Counted from the first letter of the stretch, positions 1 to 6,487 are shown. The stretch: 7,143 nt of DNA from Acidobacteriaceae bacterium (GCA_025462805.1 JAOAPJ010000375.1:1-7143); one strand, 5' to 3'. The notes: generated by a model not told the origin, from the sequence alone. Numbers and translations are program-made.

Positions 1-866
1 ACGCTCGAGTTGATCGTGGTGGAGGACTGGTACACGCGCACGTAGTCCACCAGCATGGTTCCGGTGCTCGGCGTGCTCGAGTCAGTCGTACCTGGGAAGC
101 CGCCGCTGCCGATGGCGAAGTTCAGCAGGATGAAGAAGGGATTGTTGAAGACCCATTGATCGCCGCTCGGGATATTCGAAGGCGTGATGGTAAAGAAGGG
201 CTTGGTTGGATTGTCGCGGTAGAACTGCATCTGGTTCGGAGACCAGACGACGCCGTAGCTGTGATAGCTGGCGTCATCGATGCGGCCGCCGTTTGGGAAT
301 GTGTAACGGCTGCCGATACCGTTTGCGCCGGAGTAGCCGGGCCCGTGCACCGTAGAAGAGGTGGTGGTGGGCGAATAGCTCTGCACCCACTCCATAATGT
401 CCTGCTCACCCGACTGCGGCCAGCCGACATTGCCGATGTTGCTGCCAAGCATCCAGAACGCGGGCCAGAAGCCGTCCCCGGGCTGCAGCTTCATACGCGC
501 CTCGATGCGGCCGTACTGAAAGTTCTGCTTCCCTTGCGTCTTCATGCGGCCGGAGGTCCAGGTGCCGTTCTTGTTGATCGCCCGGATCACCAGGTTGCCA
601 TTGCCGTCCTGGTAGATGTTGGAGTTGTTCGGATCACACGGTGAAGCGCTCGAAAACGGTGCGCAGTAAATCTCTAGCTCGCCATTGCCCCAGCCGCCGC
701 CGCCGGTGTCATAGTTCCAGTTGTTGGCGTTCGGTGCTGAGTTGGCGCTGCCGTTGAATTCATCGCTCCACTGCAGATTCCACGTCTGCGCATGCAGCGG
801 GACCGCACTCGCCAGCAGTGCAAGGGTAAGGATTCCGAAGGACGCGAGTGCGCGTCTCGAAAACAT
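1..866 (-). CDS. Secreted glycoside hydrolase family 16 beta-glucanase (laminarinase-like), 3' end cut by the window edge
   Basis: Translating the minus strand from the ATG at 866 gives 288 residues with no stop before the left edge, so the C-terminus is missing. Residues 1-26 form a Sec signal peptide (basic MFSRR, hydrophobic core, probable cleavage after LHA before QTW). The mature part is a GH16 jelly-roll domain: WSDEFNG near 33-39, GNGELEIY at 60-67, YGRIEARMK at 118-126, FWPAFWML at 133-140, the catalytic motif GEQDIMEW at 153-160, and near the end MLVDYVRVYQ. By family knowledge E154 is the nucleophile, D156 the assisting acid and E159 the acid/base. C68 and C77 could form a disulfide. 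Family members hydrolyse beta-1,3 or mixed-linkage beta-glucans outside the cytoplasm; the exact substrate cannot be read here. An in-frame ATG at 905 would add 13 residues. Neither start has a clear ribosome binding site; 866 gives the more typical signal peptide. A carbohydrate-binding domain could follow beyond the edge. Confidence 0.92.
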   Translation of the reverse strand, partial: MFSRRALASFGILTLALLASAVPLHAQTWNLQWSDEFNGSANSAPNANNWNYDTGGGGWGNGELEIYCAPFSSASPCDPNNSNIYQDGNGNLVIRAINKNGTWTSGRMKTQGKQNFQYGRIEARMKLQPGDGFWPAFWMLGSNIGNVGWPQSGEQDIMEWVQSYSPTTTSSTVHGPGYSGANGIGSRYTFPNGGRIDDASYHSYGVVWSPNQMQFYRDNPTKPFFTITPSNIPSGDQWVFNNPFFILLNFAIGSGGFPGTTDSSTPSTGTMLVDYVRVYQSSTTINSS

Positions 867-991
867 GGGTTTGCCAGATGACCGGGGTAGACGGGAGAGG
901 CTCATGGGGGACGACTCGCTTTCGTTGTAAGGCGTTAGCGGATAGATCCCCGTTCGAATTGGGTGGCACGCGCGCGGGATCGCGGCAACGG

Positions 992-1003
992 GCAATCGAT
1001 TGC
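992..1003. promoter_or_regulatory. Operator-like perfect palindrome (proximal site, GCAATCGATTGC)
   Basis: The 12 bases are a perfect palindrome with a central CG, the layout typical of LacI-family operators. The site sits about 12-24 bases downstream of the expected transcription start of the GH16 promoter on the minus strand, where a bound protein would block initiation or early elongation. With flanks it reads GGCAATCGATTGCT, matching the half-sites of the second palindrome at 1091-1104. Assignment to a LacI-type repressor is inference; no regulator gene is in the window. Confidence 0.5.
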
Positions 1004-1022
1004 TCATATCGAAAACGGCGGC

Positions 1023-1052
1023 AGTATCCTGCTGCCCACGTAGCCCTGTCAA
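1023..1052 (-). promoter_or_regulatory. Sigma70-type promoter for the GH16 gene
   Basis: On the minus strand a perfect TTGACA (-35; 1052 to 1047) is followed after 18 bases by GATACT (-10; 1028 to 1023), which matches TATAAT at 4 of 6 positions. The predicted start is near 1016, giving a 5' leader of about 110-150 bases before the GH16 start at 905 or 866. It is the best housekeeping promoter I could find in the window and is bracketed by two related palindromes. Confidence 0.55.
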
Positions 1053-1090
1053 GGCCCCAGTGGAGGACGAGTGTTTGTAGCGTCCACGGT

Positions 1091-1104
1091 GGCAATTCAT
1101 TGCC
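1091..1104. promoter_or_regulatory. Operator-like palindrome (distal site, GGCAATTCATTGCC)
   Basis: Perfect 6-base arms (GGCAAT / ATTGCC) flank a central TC. The arms match those of the palindrome at 992-1003. The two centres (997.5 and 1097.5) are exactly 100 bp apart. This site lies about 75-88 bases upstream of the predicted GH16 transcription start, so together the two sites flank the promoter. That arrangement is familiar from looping repressors such as GalR on the gal promoter. The role is inferred. Confidence 0.45.
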
Positions 1105-1183
1105 CCGGGTCTCTTCTGGAATAAAGACACGGTGTGTTATGCAAGACGGGATCGCGGAGGCCATCGCCGGCGTCGAGCTGCCG

Positions 1184-1198
1184 GCCCGAAAGGCGGGC
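1184..1198 (-). terminator. Possible hairpin terminator after the YdjM-like gene (weak)
   Basis: Arms GCCCG and CGGGC enclose a five-base loop. On the minus strand the hairpin begins 4 bases after the TGA at 1203-1205, the stop of the un-shifted frame of the upstream membrane protein gene. No T-run follows, so this is not a textbook intrinsic terminator; it could be a transcript-end stabiliser or chance pairing in GC-rich DNA. Confidence 0.25.
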
Positions 1199-1222
1199 GC
1201 GCTCAGACAGCTTCGCCCGAGA

Positions 1223-1900
1223 TCACGGGCGTGCTTCCAGCGGGAGCGGGAATGAGCGGTTTGCGATGCCGGTCGGTCCAGCCGGACCAGAACACAAGCA
1301 CCAGGAATGCGAACATCCCACTCCATGCTCGGACGCGACGCTTTCTGGGGGCGGACCGAAAGATCCTCCGACGAACAGGAAGACCAGCGCGGCGAGGTAG
1401 AGAACAACAAGCGAAAAGCCACCGATGCGATCACGCGCCCGGGTGGCTGTGACATAGAGCCACGCACCCAGCGCGAACAGCAGGATCTCCACCACAACTG
1501 TGCCCACGCGCGAGTTGTACAGGCCAAGTCCGATACGCGCGCTGTTCGGATAGAAGGGCATATCGGCCCGGTGGGTGATCGTATCCAGCACCCAGTGGCT
1601 CAAGACGCCCGCCCAGAGCGCGATCGCGCCTGCCTTATACCTGGTGAAGAGGAGATAGCCTCCGCCCAGTGCGGCTCCCCAAAGAAGACACAGGAGCAGG
1701 CTATGCGACCAGGGTGAAGACCATGTCCCACGGTGAGAAGTGTGTGATCCCGGGACCACCCGCGCCTGCTCAACATGCAGGAGCAGGAACACCACCCAGA
1801 GCAGGTCCGAGAGCACGGCCGCCGTAGTCAGCCAGCCCAGATTCGTCTTGCGAGCAAAATGCTTCAGCCCGAGCCCGACTCCGAAATGCCCGAGGAACAT
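1223..1900 (-). CDS. YdjM-like membrane-bound metal-dependent hydrolase family protein, C-terminus frame-shifted (probable pseudogene)
   Basis: The open frame encodes 225 residues from an ATG at 1900 with a strong ribosome binding site (GGAGGT, 3 bases upstream). It resembles the uncharacterised multi-pass 'metal-dependent hydrolase' family, with conserved polar positions in MFLGHF (H5), LSDLLW (D32), PWSHSLL (63-69) and LSHWVLDTITHRADMP (100-115), and several hydrophobic membrane segments. Two regions look damaged. After V188 the frame is lost: a 5-base direct repeat at 1332-1341 moves translation out of the frame that otherwise reads RAWSGMFAFL...WTDRHRKPLIP and stops at 1203. Without one repeat copy the protein would have 230 residues. 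Residues 52-62 are also atypical; the adjacent frame there reads ITHFSPWDMVF, which fits the family (pattern near FTPLDF before PWSHS). The gene is either decaying or contains sequencing errors. The biochemical function of the family is not established. Confidence 0.75.
   Translation of the reverse strand: MFLGHFGVGLGLKHFARKTNLGWLTTAAVLSDLLWVVFLLLHVEQARVVPGSHTSHRGTWSSPWSHSLLLCLLWGAALGGGYLLFTRYKAGAIALWAGVLSHWVLDTITHRADMPFYPNSARIGLGLYNSRVGTVVVEILLFALGAWLYVTATRARDRIGGFSLVVLYLAALVFLFVGGSFGPPPESVASEHGVGCSHSWCLCSGPAGPTGIANRSFPLPLEARP
1332..1341. repeat. 5-bp tandem duplication (GACGC x2) that shifts the frame of the YdjM-like gene
   Basis: The plus strand reads GACGCGACGC; on the coding strand this is GCGTCGCGTC at codons 187-190. 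Removing one copy restores a frame that encodes a hydrophobic segment and a basic WTDRHRKP tail typical of the family, ending at 1203. A slippage-type duplication is the simplest explanation; an assembly or sequencing error is the alternative. Confidence 0.6.
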
Positions 1901-2051
1901 GACACCTCCGATGGCAGTCTATGGCTGCCCGCTCACGTCGCGGATGGCTCTTCAAACCGAACGAAGCCGTCGGGCGCTGATCCAGACCTTCAGGGGTGAC
2001 ACCGGCAGCTTAGCACTGCTTCCGCAGCGCTATGCCCTATCCTGACGGTAG
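1901..2051. promoter_or_regulatory. Divergent intergenic region between the YdjM-like gene and the phosphoesterase
   Basis: This 151-base gap separates two divergent starts and should carry promoters for both. On the minus-strand side the Shine-Dalgarno GGAGGT (1909 to 1904) is preceded by a small inverted repeat, GGCAG/CTGCC with a 7-base loop (1913-1929). On the plus-strand side there are only weak candidates (TTAGCA at 2010 and TATGCC at 2031, spaced 15 bases). I cannot assign a promoter with confidence. Confidence 0.3.
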
Positions 2052-2927
2052 GTGATACACGCTCCGCCCGGTTCCCACATTTCGAGACGCCGATTCCTCC
2101 AGCTCTCCACGCTGACTGCCGTCGGCGGCCTCGCCTTCTACTCCGGCCTGTGGGAGCGCCATGACCTCGAGCTGGTGGAGCAGACCATCCGGATCCGCCG
2201 CCTGCCCGATGCATTCGCAGGACTGCGCATCGCGCAGCTCAGCGACATCCACTACGACGAATACACCGAGCCTTATTTCGTTCGCGAGATAGTAGGACGC
2301 ATCAACGGGCTTGCGCCGGATGTAGTGGTGCTCACTGGTGATTTCGTCAGTTACGGTCCCCTGCCGAACAGAGTCGGAGCGCGTCTCAGCTATCCTTGCG
2401 CGGAGATTCTGAGTGGCATCACCTGCCAGCAGCGGTTTGCCAGTCTCGGCAATCACGATGCCATGGTCGGGTCGGCGACGGTTGCGGATGCGCTGAACGT
2501 TCACGGCATCCCCGTACTTCTTAACCGCGCTGTTCCCTTGGAATTCGACGGGGCTCGCCTTTGGTTTGCTGGGATTCGCAGCTCACAGGAGGACTCCGCC
2601 GACTTGGCGAAGGCCTTTCCCCGGCAGGCCACGGCAGACGAACCAGTCCTCCTGCTGGCCCATGAGCCCGATTACGCCACCGAGGTCGTCCGGCACGGCG
2701 GCGTGGACCTGATGCTCTCCGGCCATACCCATGGCGGCCAGGTACGGCTCCCGATCATCGGCACGCCGACAGGCATGCTACCGCGGGGCGGCCGCAGGTT
2801 CATCTCTGGACACTTCTCCCTCGGTCCGCTGCAGCTCTACGTGAACCGCGGCGTCGGCACGGTGGGCATGCCTGTACGCTTCCGGTGCCCACCGGAGCTG
2901 ACGCTCATCACCCTGCAGCCTGCGTAA
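2052..2927 (+). CDS. Tat-exported calcineurin-like metallophosphoesterase (YaeI/YkuE type)
   Basis: This 291-residue protein starts with SRRRFLQLS at 11-19, a twin-arginine motif, followed by a hydrophobic stretch to about 33, so it should be exported or membrane-anchored by Tat in folded, metal-loaded form. The five metallophosphoesterase blocks are all present: SDIH (D65, H67), GD (D97), GNHD (N134, H135, D136), AHEPD (H204) and SGHTHGGQ (H225, H227). These bind two metal ions in the family. Relatives act on phosphodiester or pyrophosphate bonds of lipids or nucleotides; the substrate here is unknown. The start is GTG at 2052: the codon immediately before it in frame is a TAG stop, and any later start would lose the twin-arginine motif. 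The ribosome binding site is weak. An 81-base gap separates it from the GT39 gene on the same strand, so co-transcription is possible. Confidence 0.93.
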   Translation: MIHAPPGSHISRRRFLQLSTLTAVGGLAFYSGLWERHDLELVEQTIRIRRLPDAFAGLRIAQLSDIHYDEYTEPYFVREIVGRINGLAPDVVVLTGDFVSYGPLPNRVGARLSYPCAEILSGITCQQRFASLGNHDAMVGSATVADALNVHGIPVLLNRAVPLEFDGARLWFAGIRSSQEDSADLAKAFPRQATADEPVLLLAHEPDYATEVVRHGGVDLMLSGHTHGGQVRLPIIGTPTGMLPRGGRRFISGHFSLGPLQLYVNRGVGTVGMPVRFRCPPELTLITLQPA

Positions 2928-3008
2928 GCAAGGCAGAGGGAACCGCCCCGGCATCACCCGCGTATTTGAACCTGCATCCTGATCGGTTTCGCGTACCGTG
3001 GGAGTCCT

Positions 3009-4628
3009 ATGCCCAGCATCGAGTCTCGACCTCTGGTCGACGTATCGGCTCCATCCGATGACGGCGTCTCGCTCCGCCAAGCCTTGATTCTCGCCACGAC
3101 GTTCGCGCTCGTAAAGCTCGTGCTGCAGGTCAGCGTGAACCTGTGGGAGGCCCACCTGGGCTGGGGCTACTTTCGCGACGAGATGTACTACATCCTCTGC
3201 GGGCAGCACCTGGACTGGGGATATGTCGATCATGGTCCGATCGTGGCGCTACAGGCGCGCGCCGCCGTCGCACTCTTCGGGAGATCGTTGGCGGGCATAC
3301 GCATGTTCAGCGCGTTGGCAGGCGCAGCGAAGCTCCTCCTCACCGGCCTGATCACCTGGTCGCTGGGCGGCAGGCGCGTGGCCCAGGCGCTCGCCATGCT
3401 GGGCGTGCTGCTGGCGCCGGAGTTTCTCGCGCTCGACAGCTTTCTCTCGATGAACTCCTTCGAGCCCGTCTTCTGGATGAGCGCGGTCTTCGCGCTGCTG
3501 ATGCTCCTGCGGCCCGATCCTCAAGCCCATCATGCCGGCCGCTGGTGGTGTGTCTTCGCAGTGGCGGCTGGCGTCGGCATGGAAAATAAGCCGTCCATGC
3601 TGCTCTTCCTCATTGCGCTGCTGATCGGTCTGCTGCTCACGCCCCAGCGCCGTCTGCTCCTTTCCCGCGGAGCTATCATCGCCGTCGCAGTAGCGGGACT
3701 GATGATGGTGCCCAATGTCCTGTGGCAGCTTCACCATCACTGGCCGACGCTCGAGTTCATTCGCAACGGGAAGCTTGAGCACAAGAACGTCACCCTCTCC
3801 CCGCTAGGCTTTCTCCATGCCCAGGAGTTGATGATGAACCCCCTGGCCATGCCGCTTTGGGTGGCTGGCCTTGCGTGGCTCCTGCTCAGCCGCGCCGCGC
3901 GGAGATGGCGCTTCCTCGGCTGGAGCTATGTCGCACTCATAGTCCTGATGATGGCGAGCGGAGATGCAAAGGACTACTATCTTGCACCGGTCTACCCCAT
4001 GCTCTTTGCAGCAGGTGGCGCATGCTGGCAGGCACTGCTCGCCCGCCGGGGCACACGCTGGATGGTCCCTACCTACGCAGCACTGCTGACCGTCGGCGGC
4101 ATCCTGGTCGCGCCCATGGTGCTGCCTGTGCTGGCACCGCAGGCATGGCTGGACTACACGCTGCGCATGCACCTCCGCGGCAAGTCCAACAACACGGAGA
4201 ACGAGAAGACCAGCGACTTTCCGCAGTTCTATGCCGATCGCTTTGGATGGCAGGAAGAGGTCGATCAGGTCGCCCGCATCTACAACGCACTTCCGGCAGC
4301 CGACCGCGCACGAGCGGGTATCCTCTGTTCGAACTACGGCGAGGCCAGCGCCATCAACTTCCTCGGCGCAGGACATGGCCTGCCATTCGCAATCAGCGGC
4401 CACAATAGCTACTGGCTGTGGGGGCCCCACAGAGAGGCTGGCGACGTCATGATCGTCATCAACGGGGCCTCGCTTGACGAGATGCGCAAGTACTACAGCT
4501 CGGTTGAGATCGCCGGCCGCATGCAGCATCCCTATGCCATGCCCTACGAGAACCGCAATATCTATCTCTGCCGCGGCCGCAAAGGCAGCATCCCTGCGGA
4601 TTGGGCCGAGTTCAAGCACTACATCTGA
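3009..4628 (+). CDS. Glycosyltransferase family 39 (ArnT/PMT-like) integral membrane protein
   Basis: The protein has 539 residues. The N-terminal two thirds is a chain of hydrophobic helices (first at about 22-43, last at about 352-376), followed by a soluble, probably periplasmic C-terminal domain (about 380-539). The first external loop has YFRDEMYY (D57, E58) and GYVDHGPI (71-78), matching the acidic catalytic motif and the following HGP of the ArnT/PMT GT-C fold. ENKPSML near 194 resembles the conserved basic motif of these enzymes. The C-terminal NYGEASAINFLG and SGHNSYWLWGP motifs are typical of a widespread uncharacterised bacterial GT39 subgroup. By family it would move a sugar from a polyprenyl-phosphate donor to a lipid, glycan or protein on the outer face of the inner membrane; donor and acceptor are unknown. 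The ATG follows GGGAG with 4 bases of spacing. No disruption is seen. Confidence 0.9.
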   Translation: MPSIESRPLVDVSAPSDDGVSLRQALILATTFALVKLVLQVSVNLWEAHLGWGYFRDEMYYILCGQHLDWGYVDHGPIVALQARAAVALFGRSLAGIRMFSALAGAAKLLLTGLITWSLGGRRVAQALAMLGVLLAPEFLALDSFLSMNSFEPVFWMSAVFALLMLLRPDPQAHHAGRWWCVFAVAAGVGMENKPSMLLFLIALLIGLLLTPQRRLLLSRGAIIAVAVAGLMMVPNVLWQLHHHWPTLEFIRNGKLEHKNVTLSPLGFLHAQELMMNPLAMPLWVAGLAWLLLSRAARRWRFLGWSYVALIVLMMASGDAKDYYLAPVYPMLFAAGGACWQALLARRGTRWMVPTYAALLTVGGILVAPMVLPVLAPQAWLDYTLRMHLRGKSNNTENEKTSDFPQFYADRFGWQEEVDQVARIYNALPAADRARAGILCSNYGEASAINFLGAGHGLPFAISGHNSYWLWGPHREAGDVMIVINGASLDEMRKYYSSVEIAGRMQHPYAMPYENRNIYLCRGRKGSIPADWAEFKHYI

Positions 4629-4776
4629 TCTGCCGAACGCGAGCTCAGCCATCAGTCGGCCGCACAGTTCAGTGAACCAACCCTCCTCGATTTTGCGATG
4701 CCTCTTCCGCCTGGGGTCCAAAGTCGCGCTACTCTAGCGGGACACCCTCACCCGGAGACCGCCTATCGCCGCACCC

Positions 4777-6159
4777 GTGACTGCACGCCACGACCACGCA
4801 GAGCGCGCGCACCAGCCGCTCGAGCGCGTGCTCGGCCTCTCGCAATCCACTGCCATCGTGGTGGGCACCGTCATCGGCAGCGGCATCTTTCTTGTCCCAC
4901 AGGAGATGATGCGGGCGGTCGGCCGCTCCTCGCTGGTGTACCTGGCATGGGTCGCCGGCGGTCTGCTTTCGCTGTTCGGCGCCATGACATACGCGGAGCT
5001 CGCTGCGCGCATGCCGCAGGCCGGCGGCGAGTATGTCTACATCCGCCGCGCATACGGAGACCTGCTCGCCTTCCTCTACATGTGGACGTGGTTTGCCGTC
5101 GCGAAGCCTGCCTCTGTTGCGACCGTCACCATCGGGCTTGCCCGCACCCTGGCGCTCTTTCCCTCCCTCGCCTGGCTCGATCACACAGCCATCACCACCC
5201 CGTTCCCGCTCTCCTGGTCGCAGCTCTTCGCCATCGCGGTCACCTGGCTCATGACCGGGCTGAATTACATCGGCATACGCCGGGCGGCGAACTTCCAGTT
5301 GGTCTTTACCTGGCTCAAGGTGCTGCTGGTGCTGGTCATCGCCATTACCTGCTTCGCCAGTGCTCATGGGTCGGCGGCGAACTATGCCAGCATCTTCCCC
5401 GGCGCGCAGGGCGGCTTTGCTGGTTTCATGGTGGCGTTGATCGCGTCGCTGTGGGCGTACGACGGATGGAACGACCTGAACATGGTCGCCGGCGAGGTTC
5501 GCAACCCGGAGCGCAACATCCCGCTGGCGCTGCTGTTCGGCGTAGGGATCGTCGGCCTGCTCTACGTGGCCGTCAACGCAGCCATCCAGCACATGCTGCC
5601 GGCTGCCGCGGTCGCCGCCTCACCCCGGCCGGCGGTGGCCGCCGTCACCCTGGTCATCGGCGCCACCGGAGCCACGCTGGTGACGGCAGGGATGGCCCTC
5701 AGCATCTTTGTCACCCTCAACGGTACGGTGATGTCGGGAGCGCGGGTCCCCTTCGCTGCCGCACGCGATGGCCTCTTCTTCGCCAGGATGGCTGAGCTCA
5801 GCCCCCGTTTCCGAACTCCCGGACCATCGCTGGTCATCCAGGGAATGCTCAGCAGCCTTCTGCTGCTTGCCGTCGGCAGGTTCCAGCAGCTCTTCGAGCT
5901 GGCCATCTTCGCGGAGTGGCTCTTCTACATGGTCGCCGCCAGCACCATCTTTGTGCACCGCCGCCGCGCAGTTCAGGAGGGCGCCACAGCCTTCCGGATG
6001 TGGGGGTATCCCCTGCTGCCGCTGCTCTTTATCGCCGCGGCAGCGGTGCTGCTGGTTTACAGCTACCAGAGCAATCTAAGGAATTCGCTGGTGGGCACCC
6101 TCATCATCCTCGTCGGGGTGCCGCTGTTCGCGTGTTTCAGACCGAAGCGGGTGCGGTAG
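4777..6159 (+). CDS. APC-superfamily amino acid permease (LAT/SteT-like)
   Basis: The protein has 460 residues and about twelve hydrophobic segments, the usual size for the APC family. TM1 carries the unwound substrate-binding motif VVGTVIGSGIF (28-38), followed by MTYAELAARMPQAGGEYVYIRRAYG, the signature loop of the L-type amino acid transporter / SteT branch. YDGWND at 228-233 is the conserved TM6 region and GEVRNPERNIP follows. It would move amino acids across the cytoplasmic membrane by exchange or proton coupling; the specific substrate cannot be told. The start is GTG at 4777. The GGAG at 4754-4757 lies about 19 bases away, too far for a normal ribosome binding site, so the exact start is uncertain; GTG at 4828 is a possible alternative but would leave almost no N-terminus before the LGLS motif. 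The 148-base gap before it shows no clear terminator. Its last 23 bases overlap the convergent metallothionein-like gene. Confidence 0.92.
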   Translation: MTARHDHAERAHQPLERVLGLSQSTAIVVGTVIGSGIFLVPQEMMRAVGRSSLVYLAWVAGGLLSLFGAMTYAELAARMPQAGGEYVYIRRAYGDLLAFLYMWTWFAVAKPASVATVTIGLARTLALFPSLAWLDHTAITTPFPLSWSQLFAIAVTWLMTGLNYIGIRRAANFQLVFTWLKVLLVLVIAITCFASAHGSAANYASIFPGAQGGFAGFMVALIASLWAYDGWNDLNMVAGEVRNPERNIPLALLFGVGIVGLLYVAVNAAIQHMLPAAAVAASPRPAVAAVTLVIGATGATLVTAGMALSIFVTLNGTVMSGARVPFAAARDGLFFARMAELSPRFRTPGPSLVIQGMLSSLLLLAVGRFQQLFELAIFAEWLFYMVAASTIFVHRRRAVQEGATAFRMWGYPLLPLLFIAAAAVLLVYSYQSNLRNSLVGTLIILVGVPLFACFRPKRVR

Positions 6160-6319
6160 CCCGGGGCACGTTCCGCTTATAGATCTGTTCGCAGATTGCG
6201 TGGCCGCAACCGCAGGGCGGCCCCTCCTCCGGCGCGTTTTTCTGGCACCACTCGCTGCAGAACTCCTTGCCTTCCGGCACCACACACATGCACTTGCGCT
6301 GCGCGCACTTTACCTGCAT
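6137..6319 (-). CDS. Metallothionein-like small cysteine-rich metal-binding protein
   Basis: This 60-residue protein has eight cysteines (C5, C10, C12, C21, C25, C36, C38, C43) and one histidine (H40). The order VKCAxxxCMC, EFCSEWC, CGCGHAIC closely follows cyanobacterial SmtA (VKCACEPCLC, YYCSEAC, GCGHTGC), so I assign it to the bacterial metallothionein family. Such proteins bind Zn, Cd or Cu through cysteine clusters in the cytoplasm, for storage or detoxification. Two ligands differ: the second cysteine of SmtA's CAC is Q7 here, the spacing between CMC and FC is short, and C36 is extra. A strong ribosome binding site (AGGAGG, 6 bases before the ATG) supports translation from 6319. Codons after about residue 45 form a plain tail that overlaps the permease end. 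It is divergent from the cysteine-rich gene at 6488. Confidence 0.78.
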   Translation of the reverse strand: MQVKCAQRKCMCVVPEGKEFCSEWCQKNAPEEGPPCGCGHAICEQIYKRNVPRATAPASV

Positions 6320-6487
6320 CTCAAGCCTCCTACTCCATCCCTATGATGCGGCGAAGCTTAAGCCGAGCTTTGGCAAGAGTACCGCGGCTTGGAAACACGA
6401 CCTTGGTAATGCTGCGTAGGTGGGAGCCGGTACCCCAACCTAAGGGTAAGCGACAGTTCGCAACTTACACGATTCAATGGAGTCGTC
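6320..6487. promoter_or_regulatory. Divergent intergenic region between two cysteine-rich protein genes
   Basis: The 168-base gap must contain the start signals of both genes. Ribosome binding sites are clear at both ends: AGGAGG on the minus strand before 6319, and GGAG, 5 bases before the ATG at 6488, on the plus strand. Between them are weak inverted repeats: AAGCT/AGCTT at 6354-6370, AAGCCG/CGGCTT at 6360-6390, and a TACCC/GGGTA pair in about 6431-6448. No convincing -35/-10 pair or known metal-sensor operator (such as the SmtB/ArsR 12-2-12 palindrome) was recognised by eye. Confidence 0.35.

Larger units (their letters stand above)
867..1202. other. Gene-free region upstream of the GH16 gene, with promoter and paired palindromes
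   Basis: No convincing coding sequence lies here; the reading frames that cross it on both strands have no family resemblance and look like high-GC shadows. It holds, reading toward the GH16 gene on the minus strand, a GC-rich hairpin after the preceding gene (1184-1198), a palindrome (1091-1104), a -35/-10 pair (1052-1023) and a second palindrome (992-1003). A transcript starting near 1016 would carry a 5' leader of about 110-150 bases. I see no riboswitch consensus in that leader. Confidence 0.6.

Noticed and set aside
156..644. Plus-strand frame of 162 codons opposite the GH16 gene
   Set aside because: The GH16 frame is certain from its catalytic motif and fold signatures; this one is its shadow.
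760..1527. A 255-codon minus-strand reading frame spanning the GH16 upstream region and the end of the YdjM-like gene
   Set aside because: It overlaps the promoter region and two better-supported genes and has low-complexity, Arg/Ser/Pro-rich composition. It has no recognisable motif, so it is a high-GC shadow frame.
3804..4721. Long minus-strand frame (305 codons) antisense to the GT39 gene
   Set aside because: The GT39 protein on the other strand is unmistakable; the antisense product has no family features and no ribosome binding site of note.
4629..4776. Search for a terminator or promoter between GT39 and the permease
   Set aside because: Only loose pairings (GCCGA/TCGGC with a 19-base loop) and no acceptable -35/-10 pair were found, so nothing was annotated.
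4729..5592. Long minus-strand frame (287 codons) antisense to the permease gene
   Set aside because: It is rich in His, Asp, Gly and Arg, as expected from reading a hydrophobic GC-rich membrane protein gene backwards. No domain was recognised.
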